Shown here piece by piece: positions 35,391-45,636 of a stretch of DNA of 62,590 nucleotides; the first letter of the stretch is position 1, and every line of letters begins with the position of its first letter. The notes beneath the pieces were generated by a model. The model had not been told where the DNA came from and ran no database searches. It was given only the letters and a program-made list of their open reading frames with translations. This stretch comes from SAR86 cluster bacterium AG-313-D11 (GTDB taxonomy: Bacteria; Pseudomonadota; Gammaproteobacteria; Magnimaribacterales; D2472): assembly GCA_003284215.1 (NCBI GenBank), contig QBVW01000008.1, positions 1-62,590 of the forward strand, read 5' to 3'. The position numbers were made by a program, and so were the translations under genes.

Positions 35391-38285
35391 ATGGCAATAC
35401 AAGAGTTAGAAAAGACTCAAGACGGCGTTGGGCAAGAAGCAGTTGGAGCAATTCCTACAGATGATTTAAATATTACTGCACCAGGAAAACTCAGAGTAAT
35501 AAAGCGTAACGGTAAAGTTGTTCCGTTTGAAGAAGACAAAATTAAGGTTGCTGTTACGAAAGCGTTTCTTGCAAATGAATCTGGAAATGCAGCAGCAAGC
35601 GAGAGAATACACAGAAAGGTTGAAGAAATAACAGCCGAGGTCCAAGAAATATTTAAAAGAAGAATGCCCTCTGGTGGTACTTTGCACATTGAAGAGATAC
35701 AAGACCAAGTAGAACTTCAGCTGATGCGTAATGAAGAATACATTGTAGCTAGAAAATATATTTTATACAGAGAAGAAAGGGCTGCGGAAAGAACAAAGGA
35801 TACGCCTCAGCAAACAAATATTGATGCACCAAAGATCTCTGTTACAAAAAAAGATGGCTCAAAAGTGCCTCTTGATATTGATAGGTTGGCCTCTGTAGTA
35901 AATCATGCTTGCGAGGGATTAGAAGATGTAAGCGCTGATGCAATCCTGGAAGAATCTATCAAAAATCTATACGACGGCGTTTCAATCAGTGACATGAAAT
36001 CAGCTCTCGTAATGTCAGCAAGAACAAAAGTGGAACAAGAGCCAAATTACAGCTATGTAACAGCAAGAATTTTACTGGATGAACTCAGAAGCGAAGCCCT
36101 TACCTTTCTAGACATTGCAGAAGAAAGCTCACACCCTGAAATGCAAGATTATTATCCTAAAGCATTTACAGCATACATAGATAAAGGTGTTGAATTAGAA
36201 ATGCTGGATCCAATCCTAAAAGATTTTGATTTAAATAAGTTAGGGGAAGCAATCGATCACGACAGAGATTATCAATTTACTTATTTAGGACTACAGACTT
36301 TATATGATAGATATTTCATCCATTATCAGGATACGAGGTATGAGCTACCGCAAATATTTTTCATGAGAGTTGCTATGGGTCTTGCTGTTGAAGAAGACCA
36401 AAAAGAAGAAAGAGCCATAGAGTTCTACAGGTTGCTTTCAAGCTTTGATTATATGAGCTCAACTCCAACACTCTTTAATTCTGGAACTTTGCGTCCTCAG
36501 CTTTCCTCTTGCTACCTCACAACTATTCCAGATGATCTTGATGGGATATTCGGTGCTATGAAAGATAATGCTTTGTTGTCTAAATGGGCTGGAGGGCTTG
36601 GAAATGACTGGTCACCAGTAAGGGCGTTAGGCTCCTATATCAAAGGAACGAATGGTAAAAGCCAAGGTGTTGTTCCTTTCCTTAAAGTTGCTAACGACAC
36701 AGCTGTTGCAGTTAATCAAGGCGGTAAAAGAAAGGGAGCTATGTGTGCATACCTAGAAACATGGCACCTTGATATAGAAGAATTTCTAGATCTTAGAAAA
36801 AACACTGGTGATGACAGAAGAAGAACACATGATATGAATACTGCCAACTGGGTGCCTGATTTATTCATGAAAAGGGTTGAGTTAGACGCAAATTGGACTC
36901 TTTTTTCTCCAGGCGAAGCTCCAGATCTGCATGATCTAACCGGCCTTGCATTTGAAAAAAGGTACGAAGAATATGAAGTCTTAGCTGCTGAAGGCAAAAT
37001 GGATCAACATAAAACTATCCCAGCCAAAGATCTGTGGAGAAAAATGCTTACTATGTTATTTGAAACAGGCCACCCATGGATAACTTTTAAGGATTCATGT
37101 AATTTGCGCTCTCCACAACAGCATATTGGAGTCATTCATTCCTCTAATCTATGTACTGAAATTACTCTTAACACAAGCAATGATGAAATAGCTGTGTGCA
37201 ATCTTGGATCGGTAAATCTTCCACAACATATGAAAGATGGGGCTTTAGATCAAGAGAAAGTAAAACGCACGGTAACAACTGCCTTACGTATGCTTGATAA
37301 TGTTATTGATATTAATTACTACTCCGTAGATACAGCAAAAAACTCCAACCTTAAGCATCGTCCAGTAGGAATGGGATTAATGGGCTTTCAAGATGCCCTA
37401 TATATGCAAGATTCACCCTACTGTTCTGAAGAAGCTATTGAATTTGCAGATCGCAGCATGGAAGTTATAAGTTACTATGCAATTCATGCATCAAGCGAGC
37501 TTGCAAAAGAAAGAGGCACATATCCATCATATGACGGGTCTTTATGGAGCCAAGGCATATTCCCAAAAGATTCAATAGATATCTTAGAAAAAAATCGTGG
37601 TAGCGAATATATCAAAGTTGATAGATCTGAAACTCTAGATTGGGATCAACTTCGCGCAAAAGTAAAAAAAGATGGCATGAGAAACTCCAATGTAATGGCA
37701 ATTGCCCCCACAGCGACAATTTCTAACATTACTGGTGTAACTCAATCAATCGAGCCTACCTATCAAAACCTTTACGTTAAATCTAACCTTTCTGGTGAAT
37801 TCACGATTGTGAATCCACACCTTGTAAGAAAACTTAAAACTCTAGATTTATGGGATGACGTAATGATCAATGATTTGAAATATTTTGAAGGCAGTTTAAG
37901 TCAAATATCAAGAATCCCCGAGGATGTTAAAACTCTTTTTTCAACCGCATTTGAAGTGGAGCCACAATATATCGTTGAAGCTGCAAGCAGAAGGCAAAAA
38001 TGGATAGACCAGGCTCAATCATTAAACTTATATATTGGTAATGCCAATGGTAAAAAACTAGACCTCACATACAGAATGGCATGGTACTCAGGTTTAAAAA
38101 CAACCTATTATTTGAGGTCTATAGCAGCAACAACAACTGAAAAATCAACCATCAACCAAGGCACTCTAAATGCCGTAAGTGCTCAAGCAGAAGCAGCGCC
38201 AGAAGTTCCCCATGAGCTTGGGGCCCCTGCGCCTGTTCCAGAGGCTTGTTCCTTGGATGATCCTGACTGTGAAGCATGTCAGTAA
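35391..38285 (+). CDS. nrdA: Class Ia ribonucleotide reductase large subunit
   Basis: 964 residues, longer than the 761 of Escherichia coli because two ATP-cone domains precede the barrel (about 34-125 and 148-240), as in Pseudomonas. Catalytic Cys in SSNLCTEI with the nearby Glu, redox partners in SSCYLTT and AVCNLGS, and a C-terminal CxxC (DCEACQ) for re-reduction. The second cone may be degenerate. Ribosome-binding site AGAGGA precedes ATG. Preceded by NrdR and DnaA boxes; nrdB follows after 20 bases. Confidence 0.96.
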   Translation: MAIQELEKTQDGVGQEAVGAIPTDDLNITAPGKLRVIKRNGKVVPFEEDKIKVAVTKAFLANESGNAAASERIHRKVEEITAEVQEIFKRRMPSGGTLHIEEIQDQVELQLMRNEEYIVARKYILYREERAAERTKDTPQQTNIDAPKISVTKKDGSKVPLDIDRLASVVNHACEGLEDVSADAILEESIKNLYDGVSISDMKSALVMSARTKVEQEPNYSYVTARILLDELRSEALTFLDIAEESSHPEMQDYYPKAFTAYIDKGVELEMLDPILKDFDLNKLGEAIDHDRDYQFTYLGLQTLYDRYFIHYQDTRYELPQIFFMRVAMGLAVEEDQKEERAIEFYRLLSSFDYMSSTPTLFNSGTLRPQLSSCYLTTIPDDLDGIFGAMKDNALLSKWAGGLGNDWSPVRALGSYIKGTNGKSQGVVPFLKVANDTAVAVNQGGKRKGAMCAYLETWHLDIEEFLDLRKNTGDDRRRTHDMNTANWVPDLFMKRVELDANWTLFSPGEAPDLHDLTGLAFEKRYEEYEVLAAEGKMDQHKTIPAKDLWRKMLTMLFETGHPWITFKDSCNLRSPQQHIGVIHSSNLCTEITLNTSNDEIAVCNLGSVNLPQHMKDGALDQEKVKRTVTTALRMLDNVIDINYYSVDTAKNSNLKHRPVGMGLMGFQDALYMQDSPYCSEEAIEFADRSMEVISYYAIHASSELAKERGTYPSYDGSLWSQGIFPKDSIDILEKNRGSEYIKVDRSETLDWDQLRAKVKKDGMRNSNVMAIAPTATISNITGVTQSIEPTYQNLYVKSNLSGEFTIVNPHLVRKLKTLDLWDDVMINDLKYFEGSLSQISRIPEDVKTLFSTAFEVEPQYIVEAASRRQKWIDQAQSLNLYIGNANGKKLDLTYRMAWYSGLKTTYYLRSIAATTTEKSTINQGTLNAVSAQAEAAPEVPHELGAPAPVPEACSLDDPDCEACQ

Positions 38286-38305
38286 TTAAATAACGGAGAA
38301 ATAGA

Positions 38306-39559
38306 ATGTTAAATTGGGATGAATATAATAAAGAAGAAGCTCAAGCAGCTCCTGCAATCAAAAGCGCTATTCCAGAAGAAGCAAAACAAGCGCAGCCTAT
38401 AGTGCAAGAAGCGCCAGCGCATGCTGAATCAGCTCCATCAAATGTTGAGGAAGGCTCGCGAGCTGAAATGGCCAGGAAAGCAATCGAAAATTTTGATGAG
38501 TCAGAAGGCATTAAAGAGCTTGATGAAATGCAAGGTACGGCAGGAAGAGTTCAAGTAGATGATAAAGCGATGATTAACTGCAATGCAGATTTAAATCAAT
38601 TGGTGCCCTTTAAATATGACTGGGCATGGCAAAAATATCTTGACGGAAGCGCCAATCATTGGATGCCGCAGGAAGTAAATATGACCGCAGACATAGCCCT
38701 TTGGAAGTCTGAAGACGGATTAACTGAAGATGAGAGAACCATTGTAAAAAGGAATCTTGGCTTCTTCTCAACTGCAGACTCATTAGTGGCTAATAACCTT
38801 GTTCTTGCGCTGTATAGACTTATTACTAATCCAGAGTGCAGACAATATATCCTCAGACAAAGTCTAGAAGAAGCCATCCATACTCATGCATATCAGTATT
38901 GCATTGAATCACTTGGCATGGACGAAGGGGAGATATTTAATATGTACAGAGAAATACCCAGCGTAGCCAAGAAAGCAGCTTGGGGCCTTAAGTATACTCA
39001 ACAAATATCAGATCCAACCTTCCAAACAGGAACTACAGAAACTGATAAACAGTTATTAAGAAATTTGATAGCCTTCTATTGTGTCCTTGAAGGAATATTC
39101 TTTTATTGCGGCTTCACACAAATTTTATCTATGGGCAGACGCAACAAAATGACAGGGACAGCTGAGCAGTTTCAATATATTCTGAGAGATGAATCTATGC
39201 ATGTAAATTTTGGGATAGACGTAATCAATCAAATTAAAATTGAAAATCCTCATTTATGGGATGACGAAATGAAACATGAAGCAGCCCAAATGATCCTAGA
39301 AGGCACTGAACTTGAGATAATGTATGCAAGAGATACTATGCCCAGAGGTGTTCTTGGGATGAATGCATCAATGATGGAAGAGTATCTTCAATTTATCGCT
39401 AATAGACGCCTAACACAAATTGGTTTAGAGGAAGAGTTTAAGGGAGCCACGAATCCTTTTCCTTGGATGTCAGAAATTATGGATCTTAGAAAAGAAAAGA
39501 ACTTCTTTGAGACCAGAGTCATTGAATATCAAACAGGTGGCGCTTTAAACTGGGAGTAA
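38306..39559 (+). CDS. nrdB: Class Ia ribonucleotide reductase small subunit
   Basis: 417 residues. The first ~85 are an Ala/Glu/Pro-rich extension absent from Escherichia coli NrdB (376 residues). Di-iron ligands Asp158 and Glu189-x-x-His192, radical Tyr196 (EEAIHTHAY), and DESMHVNFG near the second Glu/His pair are present, so it is a normal tyrosyl-radical protein. Confidence 0.96.
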   Translation: MLNWDEYNKEEAQAAPAIKSAIPEEAKQAQPIVQEAPAHAESAPSNVEEGSRAEMARKAIENFDESEGIKELDEMQGTAGRVQVDDKAMINCNADLNQLVPFKYDWAWQKYLDGSANHWMPQEVNMTADIALWKSEDGLTEDERTIVKRNLGFFSTADSLVANNLVLALYRLITNPECRQYILRQSLEEAIHTHAYQYCIESLGMDEGEIFNMYREIPSVAKKAAWGLKYTQQISDPTFQTGTTETDKQLLRNLIAFYCVLEGIFFYCGFTQILSMGRRNKMTGTAEQFQYILRDESMHVNFGIDVINQIKIENPHLWDDEMKHEAAQMILEGTELEIMYARDTMPRGVLGMNASMMEEYLQFIANRRLTQIGLEEEFKGATNPFPWMSEIMDLRKEKNFFETRVIEYQTGGALNWE

Positions 39560-39597
39560 AGTAAAGCTTAGTGCTCTAAATCACCACAATATTGTCC

Positions 39598-39633
39598 CCC
39601 CTAGTTTATAATTTAAACATCATAAACTAGGGG
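39598..39633 (+). promoter_or_regulatory. 12-bp hairpin covering the ribosome-binding site of the MFS gene
   Basis: Bases 39598-39609 pair perfectly with 39622-39633 around a 12-base loop. The 3' arm ends in AGGGG, the start of the Shine-Dalgarno (AGGGGAA) 8 bases before the ATG at 39641. There is no U-tract, so it is not a usual terminator. It could hide the ribosome-binding site, or be a transcription-factor site. Confidence 0.5.
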
Positions 39634-39640
39634 AACATGA

Positions 39641-40969
39641 ATGACTGATTTCAATCAGCCAACAAAAGGCTATCGGACTTTTGTTTTAATATTGCTCACC
39701 ATTGTCTATGGTTTTAATTTTATCGATAGGCAGATAGTTGGAATATTAGCTCCGTTTATTCAAGAGGATTTATCTTTAACTAATACAGAATTAGGCCTAC
39801 TAATTGGCTTGGCTTTTGCTATATTTTACACAACTGTTGCAATACCAATTGCTTGGTTAGCCGATCGATATAATAGAGTCAACATACTTTCTATTGCTTT
39901 AGCTACCTGGAGTGGCTTCACAGCTTTAACAGGCCTAGCAACTAATTTTGTTCAGATTGGTCTTGCTCGAATGGGTGTGGGTATTGGCGAGGCTGGGGGA
40001 AGCCCACCATCTCATTCCATTATCTCTGATATGTATCCAAAAGAGGAAAGAGCAAGCGCTCTTGGAGTTTATGCAATGGGGATACCTATTGGAGTAATGG
40101 CTGCATATTTTGTCACAGCTGCTCTCATAGGCGCATCTAGTGATGAAGTGAATTGGAGGGAGATTTTTGTTTTTTTGGGGGTTTCTGGGATTCTCTTAGC
40201 CATAATTGTAAAACTAGTAATTCGTGAACCTGTTCGAGGGGCGATGGAATTTAATGATCAAAGAGAAATTGCAAAGCCTCCTTTTGTTGAATCCCTAAAA
40301 ACTCTTCTTAGAATTCCGGCTTGGTGGGCTATGTGCTTTGGAATTGCTTTTGGATCATTTGTTTCTTACTCTAAATCTGCTTTTCATACTAAATATCTTG
40401 TCACCCTAGATCCAAGTTTTGATTTTCAAACATTAGTAATTATTCTCGGAATTATCAACGGTATTACTTACGCTGGAGGGGCATTTTTTGGAGCAAGACT
40501 TGCAGATAAGTGGGGCAAAAGAGATATCAGGGCTTATGGTTGGCTACCCGCTATTTCTATAACATTATGCTTACCAATTGGTATCGCAGCCTGGTGGTCC
40601 CCTACAGTAGAAATGAATTTAATATTTACATCATTTTTCTTACTATTCATGGGTATATATCTGGGGCCTAGTTTTGCCATTGCGCAAACCTTAGCTCCAA
40701 TCCATATGCGGGCCATGTCTACGGCATTATTCTTTTTTATTTTAAATATGATTGGATTAGGGCTTGGACCAAGTATCTCAGGCTGGATGATAGATTTATA
40801 TAATGCAAATTATGGCAACGTTGAATCAATTAGATATGCAATGACTGTGACCTCGCTAATGTTTATTCCTTCAATCATTAGCTTTTTGATCGTTGCACGC
40901 AAATTGCCGAAAGACTGGGCAGATGCTGAAAAAAATAATCTTGAATTAGCTAAAGGTGAGTCATCATGA
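39641..40969 (+). CDS. MFS transporter
   Basis: 442 residues with about 12 membrane helices. N-terminal half shows FIDRQIVGILAP and the A-like loop LADRYNRVN, then ARMGVGIGEAGGSPPSHSI and DMYPKEERASALG, typical of the large MFS_1 family including spinster-like exporters. Substrate not predictable. Followed by a small membrane protein gene overlapping by 4 bases. Confidence 0.85.
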   Translation: MTDFNQPTKGYRTFVLILLTIVYGFNFIDRQIVGILAPFIQEDLSLTNTELGLLIGLAFAIFYTTVAIPIAWLADRYNRVNILSIALATWSGFTALTGLATNFVQIGLARMGVGIGEAGGSPPSHSIISDMYPKEERASALGVYAMGIPIGVMAAYFVTAALIGASSDEVNWREIFVFLGVSGILLAIIVKLVIREPVRGAMEFNDQREIAKPPFVESLKTLLRIPAWWAMCFGIAFGSFVSYSKSAFHTKYLVTLDPSFDFQTLVIILGIINGITYAGGAFFGARLADKWGKRDIRAYGWLPAISITLCLPIGIAAWWSPTVEMNLIFTSFFLLFMGIYLGPSFAIAQTLAPIHMRAMSTALFFFILNMIGLGLGPSISGWMIDLYNANYGNVESIRYAMTVTSLMFIPSIISFLIVARKLPKDWADAEKNNLELAKGESS

Positions 40970-41229
40970 TTGAGGGATTTTTGCAGTATGGTCAATGGGT
41001 AATTTTAGTACTAAGCATCCTCAGCCTTGCTTTAGTAAGCTCAGTCAAGCATGAAACTAGGCTCAATGGGTATATTTTGACCGGAATAAGTAGGTTTGCA
41101 GGAGCTTTAGTTTTTCTTTTGGTTGATTTACCTGCTTTTGTTATCGCGAATCTAATTCAAACATACATAGCATTTAAGGGTTATTACAATAATAAAAAAG
41201 CTGGAGAAGAAAAAAATGAAGATGTATGA
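40966..41229 (+). CDS. Small membrane protein
   Basis: 87 residues with two hydrophobic segments (about 8-26 and 42-67) and a charged Lys/Glu tail. Overlaps the MFS gene (ATGA) and the GST gene (14 bases), so it is co-expressed with both. Function unknown. Confidence 0.6.
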   Translation: MIEGFLQYGQWVILVLSILSLALVSSVKHETRLNGYILTGISRFAGALVFLLVDLPAFVIANLIQTYIAFKGYYNNKKAGEEKNEDV

Positions 41230-41827
41230 CAATAAAATGGCCAACAGCCCAAGAAAAGTAAGAATGTTTATGGCTGAAAAAAATATTAATGATATTGAAA
41301 TGATTGAAATTGATTTAATGAAAGGAGAGCATAAGACGCCTGAATATCGCTCCATTGCACCAAACTCAAGAATTCCAGCCCTGCAACTTGATGACGAAAC
41401 AGTCATCATGGAATCAACTGCTATATGCAGATATCTTGAGGCCCTTTACCCTGAGCCTAACTTATTTGGAGAAAGCCCTATTGAGATAGCATCAATTGAA
41501 ATGTGGCAAGCTCGCGTGTTTAATGAGCTTATGATTCCTCTGGCAATGGGATTTAGACATCTTCATCCTGCAATGTCTAAACTAGAAGTTCAGAATAAGA
41601 ATTATGGTGAAACTCAATTAAATATAGGAATTAAATCTCTTAAATATTTCAATAGCGTGCTTTCAGAATCAGAATTTGTAGCCGGCGATAGGTATACATT
41701 TGCAGATATTCAAATGATCACAACAACCGATTTTTTTATAGGTTTGAATCGTTTAGAACTTAAAGATTATCCAGAAATTGAAAGACATACTAAACTCATG
41801 TCGCAACGAGAAAGTTTCTCAGCCTAA
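41216..41827 (+). CDS. Glutathione S-transferase family protein
   Basis: 203 residues. Thioredoxin-like N-terminal domain with PNSRIPALQLDD and the GSH-binding MESTAICRYLE, then an all-helical C-terminal domain (FADIQMIT). Detoxification or dehydratase role; substrate unknown. Its stop is nested with that of the convergent SDR gene in CTAA. Confidence 0.85.
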   Translation: MKMYDNKMANSPRKVRMFMAEKNINDIEMIEIDLMKGEHKTPEYRSIAPNSRIPALQLDDETVIMESTAICRYLEALYPEPNLFGESPIEIASIEMWQARVFNELMIPLAMGFRHLHPAMSKLEVQNKNYGETQLNIGIKSLKYFNSVLSESEFVAGDRYTFADIQMITTTDFFIGLNRLELKDYPEIERHTKLMSQRESFSA

Positions 41828-42729
41828 GATTTATCTGCTTGCTCTAGAATTTTAATAGTTTGCTCAGGACCGCTGAATAATTCTCTTGCATCATCTAGGT
41901 CAGAGACTGAATCCCAACCGGCTGCTATATTCTCAGGCGTCATGTCATCGCCTGTTCCTAGAGCCAGACCCATTGTTTCTAAAATCCTGAATCTGGTAAA
42001 TACACCTGCACCAGCACCAATAATTGCACCATTTTGACTTTCTTCACTGGCAAGATAGATTACAGCTGGGGTCACATACTCAGGTAAAAATCTTTCTCCT
42101 ATACCTTCCGGCATTAAGGATTCTGTCATTCTTGATAGAGCAACTGGAGAAACAGCGCTTGAGAAAACATTATATTTTTGACCCTCTATCTTTAAACAAT
42201 TCATTAAACCAATCATGCCCATTTTTGCCGCACCATAGTTTGTTTGACCAAAACTTCCTACCAGTCCACCTGAGGAAGTAGTAAAGATTATTCTGCCAAA
42301 ATTTTGCTCTCGCATAATTGGATAAACAGCATGGGAGGCATAAAAGCTACCTTGAAAGTGAACGTCCATGACCTGATTGAATTCTTCGATTGTAACTTTA
42401 TGAAAGCTTTTATCTCTTAAAATTCCTGCGTTATTAACTAAAATATCTATTCGGCCCCATTTTTCCATGGTTTCAGCAACCATTTTAGATACGCCATCCT
42501 GATCTGCTACACTAGAACCATTTGCAATTGCCTCTCCACCTTCAGCTTTAATTTCTTCAACAACCGCATTGGCAGCGTCACTAGAACCTCCTGAGCCGTC
42601 AACAGCACTCCCAAGATCATTGACAACAACTTTTGCTCCTCTTCTTGCAAACTCAAGAGCATGTTGCTTTCCGAGGCCTCCGCCTGCACCTGTTACGATT
42701 GCTACTTTGTCATCAAATCTAATACTCAT
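41824..42729 (-). CDS. Short-chain dehydrogenase (multifunctional-enzyme type 2-like)
   Basis: 301 residues. Cofactor loop VTGAGGGLGKQHALEFARRG, catalytic Ser-Tyr-Lys in SSGGLVGSFGQTNYGAAKMG, and the NDLGSAVDGSGGS insert characteristic of the (3R)-hydroxyacyl-CoA dehydrogenase part of peroxisomal multifunctional enzyme 2. Probably acts on acyl-CoA or related hydroxy compounds. Downstream of the FAD reductase gene (31-base gap), likely same transcript. Confidence 0.87.
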   Translation of the reverse strand: MSIRFDDKVAIVTGAGGGLGKQHALEFARRGAKVVVNDLGSAVDGSGGSSDAANAVVEEIKAEGGEAIANGSSVADQDGVSKMVAETMEKWGRIDILVNNAGILRDKSFHKVTIEEFNQVMDVHFQGSFYASHAVYPIMREQNFGRIIFTTSSGGLVGSFGQTNYGAAKMGMIGLMNCLKIEGQKYNVFSSAVSPVALSRMTESLMPEGIGERFLPEYVTPAVIYLASEESQNGAIIGAGAGVFTRFRILETMGLALGTGDDMTPENIAAGWDSVSDLDDARELFSGPEQTIKILEQADKS

Positions 42730-42760
42730 AATTATCTCCGTGTTGTTAAATATATATTAA

Positions 42761-43996
42761 CTAATTTGAGCCAGAAAAAATGGACTCGGGTTGAAAATTT
42801 TTATCTTTTATTAGGCTCATCTCTAGCTGAAAACCATTGCCAAGAGCTTTTTTAAACAGCATAAATTGCTTAGATTGATTCACACTATCAACCGCTATTA
42901 AATGCCCATCTTTGCCATAACACGCTATAAATTCTGCAGAATTAATATCACCGATAATATGACATTCGTCATAACCACTTGATAAACCAGCCATTTGCAG
43001 TTTTAAATCATATTGATCAGACCAAAACCATGGCAGCTCATTATTGAAAAGCTCATTTCCAATAATAGAGGACGATGCTACTTTTGATTGCGCTAGAGCG
43101 TTCGGTACACTCTCAAGCCTGAATTCCTGATTAAATAGAGCATTGAAAGAAGAGGCACAGTCACCAACCGCAAGGATATTTGGAATTGAGGTTCTACAAT
43201 ATTGGTCTGTTCTGATTCCGTTGCTACATTCTATGCCCATTGAGTCTGCCAATTGCGTATTTGGAATTGCACCAATGCCTACTAAAACTATGTCAGCAGC
43301 AAGACTTTCTCCAGATTCTAAAGATACTGAATGAATCATTTGATTTTCTGCATTTAAATTATTTACTTTGGCATTGCATATAACTTCAACACCTTTGTTG
43401 GAATGAAAATCATTATAAAACTTTGAAACTTCTGGACTTGTTACCCTTTTTAGAATTCGTTCTTCTGCTTCTAAGATTGTAACTTTCAGGCCTAACTCTA
43501 TCATTGCTGAGGCTACTTCTAATCCTATATACCCACCACCGATCAAGATAATTTCTTTGGCCGCAGTAATTTGTTTGTGCAGGGACAAAACATCAGATAT
43601 TTGCCTCAAATAAAATAAATTTTTTGAATCAGCATTTTCCATTTGCAATAATCTAGGAGATGCTCCAGTGGCAAAAACTAAATAATTAAATTCAAATGAA
43701 GCATCGTTTGTTTTAACAAGATTGGATTCTAGATCAATAGCATCAATCCGAGTATTTAAATTTATATTGATTTTTTGCTCTTTATAGAAGTCAGCAGATT
43801 TAAAGCTCAACTTTTCAATTGCAATATTTTGTTTTAAAAAATCTTTGGAAAGTGGAGGCCTGTGGTATGGAAGATAGCTCTCATCACTGATAATAGTGAT
43901 TTCCCCTTCAAATCCATCCTTTCTTAATGCAAAGGCTGTATTGGCTCCGGCATGACCTCCTCCGACAACTAATACTTTACTCATTAGATTGGACAA
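42761..43996 (-). CDS. FAD-dependent ferredoxin/rubredoxin-type reductase
   Basis: 411 residues. FAD fingerprint VVGGGHAGANTAFALR at 9-24 and YHRPPLSKDFL, NAD site LIGGGYIGLEVASAMIELG, and VGDCASS near the C-terminal FAD site. Same family as putidaredoxin and rhodocoxin reductases, which feed electrons to oxygenases. No P450 or ferredoxin gene is in the window. Confidence 0.88.
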   Translation of the reverse strand: MSNLMSKVLVVGGGHAGANTAFALRKDGFEGEITIISDESYLPYHRPPLSKDFLKQNIAIEKLSFKSADFYKEQKININLNTRIDAIDLESNLVKTNDASFEFNYLVFATGASPRLLQMENADSKNLFYLRQISDVLSLHKQITAAKEIILIGGGYIGLEVASAMIELGLKVTILEAEERILKRVTSPEVSKFYNDFHSNKGVEVICNAKVNNLNAENQMIHSVSLESGESLAADIVLVGIGAIPNTQLADSMGIECSNGIRTDQYCRTSIPNILAVGDCASSFNALFNQEFRLESVPNALAQSKVASSSIIGNELFNNELPWFWSDQYDLKLQMAGLSSGYDECHIIGDINSAEFIACYGKDGHLIAVDSVNQSKQFMLFKKALGNGFQLEMSLIKDKNFQPESIFSGSN

Positions 43997-44032
43997 TTGG
44001 ATTTAATAAAAACATATCTATACTACTCAATA

Positions 44033-44629
44033 ATGAAGAATGAAATTGTAGCGCACAACGATCTAAAAATTCGAATCGAAGATAACTTTTTTAATCCAAT
44101 TGACTCCGATGAATTGCTCACAAAACTTATATCAAAACTCCCCTGGGAATCAATGGTAATTAAAATGTTTGGAAGGGAGACGAAAATACCCAGATTACAG
44201 TGCTGGATAGGTGATGAAGGATGTAATTATAAATATTCAGGCAAAAAACTAAATCGACAAAGCTGGACTAAGGACTTAACAATGATTCGAGAAAAAATAT
44301 ATAAGGAATTTAAAATTGATTTTAACTCTGTTCTTGTAAATTATTACAGAGATGGAAAAGACTCAATGGGTTGGCACTCTGATGATGAGAAAGAGCTTGG
44401 AGACAATCCAACCATAGCCTCAATTTCTTTTGGCAGCGAAAGAGATCTTGTATTCAGGAATAAAATTAGTAAAGAGACTCTCTCAATTGCTCAGGCTCAC
44501 GGCTGTTTAATATTGATAGATGGTAAAACTCAAAAAAATTGGCAACATTCAATAAAAAAGACGAGAAAAGTCATTGGCCCACGAATTAATTTAACGTTTC
44601 GGAATATAATAGACAAAAATAATTTTTAA
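44033..44629 (+). CDS. AlkB-like 2-oxoglutarate/Fe(II) dioxygenase
   Basis: 198 residues from ATG 44033; a TTG at 43997 would add 12 residues. Iron ligands His115, Asp117 (GWHSDDE) and His172 (WQHSIKKT), with 2-oxoglutarate-binding Arg184 (GPRINLTFR) and NYYRDGKDSMG. Closest in pattern to the ALKBH2/3-type DNA repair group that removes alkyl lesions from DNA or RNA bases. Confidence 0.92.
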   Translation: MKNEIVAHNDLKIRIEDNFFNPIDSDELLTKLISKLPWESMVIKMFGRETKIPRLQCWIGDEGCNYKYSGKKLNRQSWTKDLTMIREKIYKEFKIDFNSVLVNYYRDGKDSMGWHSDDEKELGDNPTIASISFGSERDLVFRNKISKETLSIAQAHGCLILIDGKTQKNWQHSIKKTRKVIGPRINLTFRNIIDKNNF

Positions 44630-44637
44630 GGATTGTT

Positions 44638-45636
44638 ATGAAAGATAGAGTCAAAGTTGTTGTAACCGGTGCAGCGGGTCAGATCAGTTATTCTTTAATA
44701 CCTAGATTAGTCGATGGACATACTTTTGGAGATAAAATTGTCGATCTTGAACTAGTGGAAATCCCTCAGGTGGTTGATAAGTTAGAGGGTCTAGTAATGG
44801 AGCTAGAAGATTCTAATTTTCCCAATATGGGAAATGTAAATTTCACATCAAACTTTGAAGAAGCCGCACACGATGCAGATTGGTTTTTATTGGTAGGTAG
44901 TATTCCAAGAGGAATTGTTTTCAATGGTAAAAAAATTGAAGAACGTGCAGATCTACTTCAGATTAACGGGGGTATTTTCGTGGGTCAGGGTCAAGCAATT
45001 GGTAAATATGGAAAATCAAATGCAAAGATCTTAGTAGTTGGAAATCCTGCGAATACCAATGCTTTGATTGGAAGACATGCAGCCAATAATGAATCTCAAT
45101 TATGGATGGCAATGACAATGCTAGATTCAAGCAGAGCTAGATCAGTCTTATCAAAAAAACTTGATACTGAAATAGGAGAAATTAGCAAAATGATTATATG
45201 GGGCAATCATAGTCCGACTATGTACCCTGATTTTGAAAATATCATAGTAAATGGATCACAAGGAAAAGATCTAATTGATGATATGAATTGGGTTGATAAC
45301 GAATTTCTGCCGGTTGTGCAGCAGCGTGGTAAAGCTGTGATTGATTCTCGTGGAGCTTCCTCTGCAACCTCAGCAGCAAAAGCTGCTTTGGATACAGTTG
45401 TTGCATGTGAGAACCCTTCAGAGTCTGGAGATTGCTTCAGTGCAGCGGTAATGAGTGATGGTAGCTATGATCTTCCAGAAGGTATTATTTGTGGCATGCC
45501 ATTGATGACCACTCCAGAGGGTAAAGTTGAAGTTGTAAGAGACATTGTTTTGTCTGATTTTGCAAAAGAAAAAATTAAAATTTCAACTGATGAGTTAATT
45601 GATGAAAGATCTGCAGTTAAGGATCTATTAAATTAA
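44638..45636 (+). CDS. mdh: Malate dehydrogenase
   Basis: 332 residues. NAD-binding TGAAGQISYSLIPRL at 8-22, substrate loop with GSIPRG, NPANTNAL, and catalytic His in WGNHSPTMYPDF. This is the cytosolic-type MDH of Bacteroidetes and many proteobacteria, not the 312-residue Escherichia coli type. TCA cycle. Overlaps the next gene by 1 base. Confidence 0.92.
   Translation: MKDRVKVVVTGAAGQISYSLIPRLVDGHTFGDKIVDLELVEIPQVVDKLEGLVMELEDSNFPNMGNVNFTSNFEEAAHDADWFLLVGSIPRGIVFNGKKIEERADLLQINGGIFVGQGQAIGKYGKSNAKILVVGNPANTNALIGRHAANNESQLWMAMTMLDSSRARSVLSKKLDTEIGEISKMIIWGNHSPTMYPDFENIIVNGSQGKDLIDDMNWVDNEFLPVVQQRGKAVIDSRGASSATSAAKAALDTVVACENPSESGDCFSAAVMSDGSYDLPEGIICGMPLMTTPEGKVEVVRDIVLSDFAKEKIKISTDELIDERSAVKDLLN

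Noticed and set aside
39586-39595. NrdR-like palindrome after nrdB
   Set aside because: Only a 10-bp ACAATATTGT palindrome, single, and not paired; too weak to call an NrdR site.
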